This document shows, in pieces, positions 31,357 to 35,185 of a DNA stretch of 35,185 bases. The position numbers were made by a program, and so were the translations under genes. The notes beneath the pieces were generated by a model. The model was not told the DNA's origin. It searched no databases and saw only the letters and a list, made by a program, of their open reading frames with translations. Numbering within the stretch: position 1 is the first letter of the stretch; each line of letters starts with the position of its first letter. Source of the stretch: Candidatus Omnitrophota bacterium (GTDB taxonomy: Bacteria; Omnitrophota; Gorgyraeia; Duberdicusellales; 4484-171); the NCBI GenBank assembly GCA_016935525.1, contig JAFGQU010000015.1:68162-103346 (forward strand). Direction: 5' to 3'.

Positions 31357-33812
31357 CACTTCGTTACGATATTGAGGATCTTTCGATTTACATATACTAT
31401 ATTTTTAGGAGGATGTCCTTTCAGAAACAACTGGACACGTTCCTGGGCAAGCGCTTCTTTCTCGACTTCTTTCTGTTGCCAATCCACATGTACTTTTATC
31501 CGTACTCTCAACTTACCGTCGACCAGTACCGGGATCTCGATCTCTTCTTCTTCTAAATACTTCTGCTCATATTCAGGCCACGGCTTGCGGAATATCGAAT
31601 CCTGATTACCAAGGCAAGAGTGAGCTTCTTCGCTTACATGGGGAGTAAACGGAGCAAGCAGTAAAAAGATTATTTCCAATACGTCATGAAAGATAGGTTT
31701 TCTTAATTGTCCGGTATCAAGAAGCTTATACAGATGGTTTACCAACTCCATGATCTTGCTTACTGCCGTATTAAACTGAAAATCGCCTTCCAGGTCGTAC
31801 GTCACCGCCTTGATGGTCGCATGAGTCTTTTTAAGCAGCAGTTGTTCTTCACTGTTTAACTCATCGACTTCGCTCTCTTTATATTCCCGATATTGGTCAA
31901 GAAGCCGTAACACCCGGTTGATAAACCGCCAACATCCCATAAGACCTTCATCCTGCCATTCGGCATCACGTTGCGGCGGGCCGATGAACAGGATATACAA
32001 TCTCATGGTATCGGCGCCATATTGGGTAATGATATAATCAGGAGAGACGACATTCCCTTTCGATTTAGACATCTTTGCCCCATCTTTACAGATCATCCCC
32101 TGAGTAAAGAGCCTTTTAAACGGTTCCTTAAAATCGATAAGCTTTTGGTCATAAAAGAATTTTGTGATAAACCGCGAATACATCAGATGAAGAATAGCAT
32201 GTTCTACTCCTCCGATATACTGGTCTACCGGAAGCCAACGGTTCGCGGTAGCGGTATCGAACGGCCGGGCATCTTCATGCGGAGAAATATACCGTAAAAA
32301 ATACCAGCTGGAATCGACGAACGTATCCATAGTATCGGTTTCCCGGCGGGCCGGCCCCTGGCATTGAGGGCAACAAGTATTAAGAAAATCTTCCACATAG
32401 GTCAAGGGCGACTGTCCGGTAGGAAGAAACTCGATATCTTCAGGCAACAGTACCGGTAGTTCATCCTCGGGAACCGGGACCTCTTTGCACTTTTCACAAT
32501 AGATCATCGGAATAGGCGCCCCCCAATACCGTTGACGGGAAATAAGCCAATCACGCAGGCGAAAGTTAAACTGTCGGCGACCGCGGCCGGTTTTCTCTAA
32601 AAAATCGGCTATTTTCTCTTTCGCATCCTCAGAGGTACTATTATTAAACTCTCCGGAATTGACCATGATCCCTTCACCGGGGTACGCCTGAGTTAACCGG
32701 CCGGAATCTTCTTCGGCGTGCGGATTACGGATTACCTCACGGATCGGTAGCCGATATTTTACGGCGAAATCAAAATCCCGCTGATCATGAGCCGGCACAC
32801 ACATGATCGCCCCGGTCCCATATTCAGTAAGAATATAATTCGCTATCCATAGCGGGATTTTCTCATTATTCATAGGATTGACTGCATACGCATCTAAAGC
32901 AATCCCTTCTTTTTCAAAGTTATCCATCAGGCGGGCGGAAACCGGTTGATTCTTTACTTTATCAATAAAACATTTAATTTCTTCTTTTCGAGGATGAGCC
33001 CCTATCAATTCATCAATAATCGGATGGTCCCAACTTAACGCGATAAATGTCGCCCCGTAAAGGGTATCGACCCGGGTAGTAAAACAACGCAGTGAATTTT
33101 TAGTCCCATCGATAGGAAAATCAATTTCGACACCTTTTGATTTCCCTATCCAATTATTCTGCATCAACTTAACTTTTTGCGGCCAGTCACCTAAAAGATC
33201 TAAATCACTAAGCAGCTTTTCGGCATATTCGGTAATTTTAAAAAACCACTGCCTTAGCTTTTTCTGTTCGACCTCTGATTGGCAACGTTCACACTGCCCT
33301 TGGATGACCTGTTCGTTCGCTAACACCGTTTTACAGGAAGGGCACCAGTTCGCGTATGCCTCTTTACGATAGGCAAGACCTTTTTTATACAGCTGCTGAA
33401 ATATCCATTGTGTCCACTTATAATAGTCCGGTTTACAGGTAGTTACTTCCCTGGCCCAATCATACCCTATCCCCCAACTCTTAAGTTGTTCGGTAATACG
33501 TTCAATATTACGAAACGTCCAGGTTTTAGGATGAATATTACGTTTAATCGCCTGGTTTTCCGCCGGCAACCCAAACGCATCCCATCCCATAGGGCTTAAT
33601 ACACCGAATCCCTGCATGATCTTATACCGGGCGACGGCATCGCCGATCACATAGTTACGGGCATGACCGACATGCAATTCGCTGGATGGATAGGGAAACA
33701 TCACCAGACAATAATATTTCTGTTTTTGAGCATCCTGGGTATCCACTTTAAATAAGCCTATTTTCTCCCAGTAAACCTGCCATTTTTTATCGATATCGAT
33801 AGAATAATTCAT
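31356..33812 (-). CDS. leuS: Leucyl-tRNA synthetase
   Basis: LeuRS charges tRNA-Leu and edits mis-activated amino acids. The 818-aa class Ia enzyme has the HIGH-type motif PSSELHVGHARNYVIGD (HVGH at 47-50), a zinc-binding insertion (CPSCK ... CERC), the CP1 editing domain with TTRVDTLYGATF and the conserved Asp in YGTGAIMCVPAHDQRDFDFA, KMSKS at 580-584, the anticodon-binding helices and a C-terminal VPVLVDGKLRVRI-type domain (here IPVLVDGKLRVRIKVH). It is close to the normal length. Start ATG at 33812 overlaps the nfo stop by 4 nt. A tRNA-Leu(CAA) gene lies just upstream of nfo, probably coincidentally. Confidence 0.97.
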   Translation of the reverse strand: MNYSIDIDKKWQVYWEKIGLFKVDTQDAQKQKYYCLVMFPYPSSELHVGHARNYVIGDAVARYKIMQGFGVLSPMGWDAFGLPAENQAIKRNIHPKTWTFRNIERITEQLKSWGIGYDWAREVTTCKPDYYKWTQWIFQQLYKKGLAYRKEAYANWCPSCKTVLANEQVIQGQCERCQSEVEQKKLRQWFFKITEYAEKLLSDLDLLGDWPQKVKLMQNNWIGKSKGVEIDFPIDGTKNSLRCFTTRVDTLYGATFIALSWDHPIIDELIGAHPRKEEIKCFIDKVKNQPVSARLMDNFEKEGIALDAYAVNPMNNEKIPLWIANYILTEYGTGAIMCVPAHDQRDFDFAVKYRLPIREVIRNPHAEEDSGRLTQAYPGEGIMVNSGEFNNSTSEDAKEKIADFLEKTGRGRRQFNFRLRDWLISRQRYWGAPIPMIYCEKCKEVPVPEDELPVLLPEDIEFLPTGQSPLTYVEDFLNTCCPQCQGPARRETDTMDTFVDSSWYFLRYISPHEDARPFDTATANRWLPVDQYIGGVEHAILHLMYSRFITKFFYDQKLIDFKEPFKRLFTQGMICKDGAKMSKSKGNVVSPDYIITQYGADTMRLYILFIGPPQRDAEWQDEGLMGCWRFINRVLRLLDQYREYKESEVDELNSEEQLLLKKTHATIKAVTYDLEGDFQFNTAVSKIMELVNHLYKLLDTGQLRKPIFHDVLEIIFLLLAPFTPHVSEEAHSCLGNQDSIFRKPWPEYEQKYLEEEEIEIPVLVDGKLRVRIKVHVDWQQKEVEKEALAQERVQLFLKGHPPKNIVYVNRKILNIVTK

Positions 33813-34660
33813 GATATATAAAGCTTTTTCACCGTTTCTAAATTCATCTTATCATCGTCATCCTCATTTTTAGGCGTCTCCAAAATCAACGGAACATCCG
33901 CGAAAGAAGCATGATTGATCAAACAGGAAAACCCGGCCTCCCCGATATTCCCCTGGCCGATATGTACATGCCGGTCTTTATGCGATCCGCATTCATCAGC
34001 AGTATCATTTAAATGTATGACTTTGATACGCTTCACGCCTACCGAATCGTTCACTTCAGCGAGTAGTTTTTCAATGCCTTCGGGAGTATTGATGGTATAC
34101 CCGGCACTAAAAGCATGCGCGGTATCCAGACATACCCCTAAACGATCGGGAAACGCCAATGCTTCAAAAATAACCCGATAGTGAGAAAAAGTATGGCCTA
34201 AAGAGGTGCCCATCCCTGCGGTATTTTCAAGGAGAACGTTTATTTTCAGTTCGGGAGTCTCTTTCAAGATCTTTTTCAAAGCTTTCACTACGCGGTTAAG
34301 CCCTTTTTCTTCCGTAGTACCTTTATGACAACCGACATGGACCACAAAATAATCAGCATGTATTTTTTCTGCTTCAACGAGATCGGCAATAAATTCTTTT
34401 ACGGTAATCCAATGCAGAAACTTTTTAGGGGTAGCCAGATTAAGGGTGTAGGAAGAATGGATGATAAGCGGAGAAATCCCTGATTGTTTCAATTTTTTGT
34501 TGAAAACAGTAATATCTTCTTTTTTCAGAGAACCGCGCCGGAATTTACGGGGATTACGGATGAAAACCTGCATAGTATTACACCCTAACCCTACTGCTCG
34601 ATCAATTGATTGATCAATCCCGCCTTCAATAGAGATCTGAACACCTAACTTTAACAACAA
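33809..34660 (-). CDS. nfo: Endonuclease IV (AP endonuclease)
   Basis: Nfo cleaves DNA 5' to abasic sites using three Zn2+ ions. The 283-aa TIM-barrel protein shows the metal ligands in order: HSSYTLNLA, VHVGCHKG, LLENTAG (Glu), CLDTAHAFSAGY (Asp, His), HLNDT, DRHVHIGQGNIGEAGF (Asp/His) and LETPKNE. The N-terminus LGVQISIEGGIDQSIDRAVG is the classic start. No ATG or GTG is available at the right place; the frame begins at TTG (34660, TTG TTG TTA AAG), with AAAGAGA just ahead. The next ATG (residue 26 onward) would delete the first strand. It overlaps leuS by 4 nt. Confidence 0.94.
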   Translation of the reverse strand: MLLKLGVQISIEGGIDQSIDRAVGLGCNTMQVFIRNPRKFRRGSLKKEDITVFNKKLKQSGISPLIIHSSYTLNLATPKKFLHWITVKEFIADLVEAEKIHADYFVVHVGCHKGTTEEKGLNRVVKALKKILKETPELKINVLLENTAGMGTSLGHTFSHYRVIFEALAFPDRLGVCLDTAHAFSAGYTINTPEGIEKLLAEVNDSVGVKRIKVIHLNDTADECGSHKDRHVHIGQGNIGEAGFSCLINHASFADVPLILETPKNEDDDDKMNLETVKKLYIS

Positions 34661-34675
34661 AATCTCTTTTCTCTC

Positions 34676-34716
34676 AAATCCGAAATCCGAATATCAAAAT
34701 CCTAAACAAATCCGAA
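34676..34716. repeat. Three copies of AAATCCGAA upstream of nfo
   Basis: AAATCCGAA occurs at 34676-34684, 34683-34691 (overlapping by two bases) and 34708-34716. The 92-nt gap between nfo and tRNA-Leu is otherwise AT-rich with no clear promoter. It looks like a short degenerate intergenic repeat. Confidence 0.45.
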
Positions 34717-34752
34717 TTACCAACACTCTAAACGAAAACTATAAAGAAAACA

Positions 34753-34836
34753 TGCCGAAGGCGGGAATCGAACCCGCATGGAGTTGCCCCCACCGGTTTT
34801 TGAGACCGGCGCGTCTGCCAATTCCGCCACCTCGGC
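34753..34836 (-). tRNA. tRNA-Leu (anticodon CAA)
   Basis: An 84-nt class II tRNA. The acceptor GCCGAGG pairs with CTTCGGC (one G-U); discriminator A at 34753. The anticodon stem CCGGT/ACCGG encloses CTCAAAA, giving anticodon CAA, which reads UUG. The variable arm is TGGGG-GCAA-CTCCA, and the T-arm is GCGGG-TTCGATT-CCCGC. CCA is not encoded (next bases TG), so it must be added by nucleotidyltransferase. Confidence 0.95.
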
Positions 34837-34844
34837 AGTAACAG

Positions 34845-34858
34845 GTCACACGACACAT
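34845..34858. repeat. 14-bp repeat GTCACACGACACAT, inverted copy at 28791-28804
   Basis: Exact reverse complement of the 14-mer at 28791-28804. It lies immediately upstream of tRNA-Leu (minus strand) in a run of GTCACA/CACACG-like units reaching 34874. Confidence 0.5.
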
Positions 34859-34909
34859 AGTCACATGCCACACGCGATAAAAATAAAAGAGCTTTTATTC
34901 AAGAAAACG

Positions 34910-34993
34910 TGGAGCCGACGGGATTCGTATGCATTATCGCGTGAGCGATTGCCGCGAAAGCGGCTGTTCAATGCATCCGAAACATCCTCGCTC
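34910..34993. other. Structured element carrying a copy of the tRNA-Ala 3' end
   Basis: The 18 bases at 34910-34927 are identical to the last 18 of tRNA-Ala (35048-35065), in the same orientation, 138 bp apart. What follows is not tRNA. On the plus strand GGAT-TCG-t-ATGCATT (34921-34935) pairs with AATGCAT-c-CGA-aac-ATCC (34970-34987). This encloses two hairpins with GNRA tetraloops: ATCGC-GTGA-GCGAT (34936-34949) and GCCGC-GAAA-GCGGC (34951-34964). GAGC/GCTC may extend the base. It could be a palindromic repeat inserted at a duplicated tRNA end, or a small structured RNA. No known RNA family is recognised. Confidence 0.6.
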
Positions 34994-35047
34994 TCTACCA
35001 CCATACTTCACAGAACGAGCGAAAAGTTTTCACTCAAAGCAAGACAA

Positions 35048-35120
35048 TGGAGCCGACGGGATTCGAACCCGTGACCTCTACGCTGCCAGCGTAGCATTCT
35101 CCCAGCTGAACTACGGCCCC
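35048..35120 (-). tRNA. tRNA-Ala (anticodon GGC)
   Basis: A 73-nt tRNA. Acceptor GGGGCCG pairs with CGGCTCC (one G-U), discriminator A at 35048. The anticodon stem CTACG/CGTAG encloses CTGGCAG, giving GGC, which reads GCC. The T-arm ACGGG-TTCGAAT-CCCGT is intact. CCA is not encoded. Confidence 0.95.
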
Positions 35121-35149
35121 AATGGTTTAATAAAACACTTTATTATCAA

Positions 35150-35185
35150 AAAAGCCCACAGCCGTTCTGACTGTACAACGGAGGC
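35150..35185 (-). terminator. Possible rho-independent terminator of a gene beyond the window
   Basis: Minus strand: GCC-t-CCGTT, loop, AACGG-ctgt-GGGC, then TTTTTT (35155-35150). The stem has a four-base bulge and the left arm touches the window edge, so it is only suggestive. It would end a transcript entering from the right before tRNA-Ala. Confidence 0.35.

Noticed and set aside
34861-35004. 47-codon minus-strand frame through the structured element
   Set aside because: Its sequence comes from palindromes and the tRNA 3' end (RFRG-type residues from a GCCGC/GCGGC hairpin), and there is no ribosome-binding site.
34910-35004. Third tRNA, tRNA-Sec or tmRNA
   Set aside because: Only the 3' 18 nt resemble a tRNA. 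No 5' acceptor strand, anticodon arm, intact T-arm or tmRNA tag frame can be drawn.
34778-35074. 98-codon plus-strand frame
   Set aside because: It runs antisense through tRNA-Leu, the structured element and tRNA-Ala; its SRRDS/SRRDSNP segments are translated tRNA sequence.
1-35185. CRISPR array, prophage, toxin-antitoxin or defence island
   Set aside because: No evenly spaced repeats with unique spacers, no phage structural or integrase genes, and every sizeable frame is accounted for by housekeeping families.

Overview
The window is a gene-dense stretch of bacterial chromosome. Genes are packed head to tail on the minus strand, with many 1-29 nt overlaps; the only convincing plus-strand protein gene is rpsT. 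Outer-membrane genes (bamD, lptE, a LpxL-type acyltransferase, lnt) show a diderm, lipid-A-type envelope. PilT, ComEA and ComEC suggest type IV pili and natural DNA uptake. Base composition looks mid-40s % GC by eye. Gene order, compact protein variants and heptad or hairpin intergenic repeats remind me of Omnitrophota (OP3)-like or related candidate-phylum genomes. That assignment is inference and I could not test it.

Layout in the direction of minus-strand transcription (high to low coordinates). (1) 35185-34700: a possible terminator, tRNA-Ala(GGC), a structured element carrying a copy of the tRNA-Ala 3' end, and tRNA-Leu(CAA). (2) 34660-29540: nfo-leuS-comEA-comEC. (3) 29467-28817: a beta-phosphoglucomutase-like HAD hydrolase on its own promoter. 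(4) 28590-26443: bamD-lptE-holA, convergent with rpsT (plus strand). (5) 26091-23044: murJ-uvrC-ogt. (6) 22952-14781: pilT-prfB-secA-lnt, a cation efflux transporter, and an adenosine-specific-kinase-family gene. (7) 14545-12702: lipid A acyltransferase and a TPR protein, probably transcribed separately. (8) 12661-6873: polA-glgA-coaE-rho. (9) 6760-1: rpmE-prfA-prmC-murA-trpG-trpD-trpC-trpF-trpB, with trpB cut by the window edge and trpE absent.

Functionally the window is mostly housekeeping: translation (rpmE, rpsT, prfA, prfB, prmC, leuS, tRNAs), replication and repair (polA, holA, uvrC, ogt, nfo), transcription termination (rho), secretion and envelope assembly (secA, lnt, bamD, lptE, murA, murJ, acyltransferase), tryptophan synthesis, CoA and glycogen synthesis.

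I found no CRISPR array, prophage, toxin-antitoxin pair, defence island or biosynthetic cluster, and I do not claim a new multi-gene system. The observations most worth a second look are: promoter boxes sitting directly against start codons (bamD, acyltransferase, TPR gene), which predicts leaderless mRNAs; a cloverleaf-like element with two GNRA tetraloops beside a duplicated tRNA-Ala 3' end; a PilT homologue whose catalytic Walker B glutamate is asparagine; a compact UvrC lacking its C-terminal HhH domain and a middle segment; and several intergenic palindromic repeat families. No gene-free stretch exceeds 300 bases.
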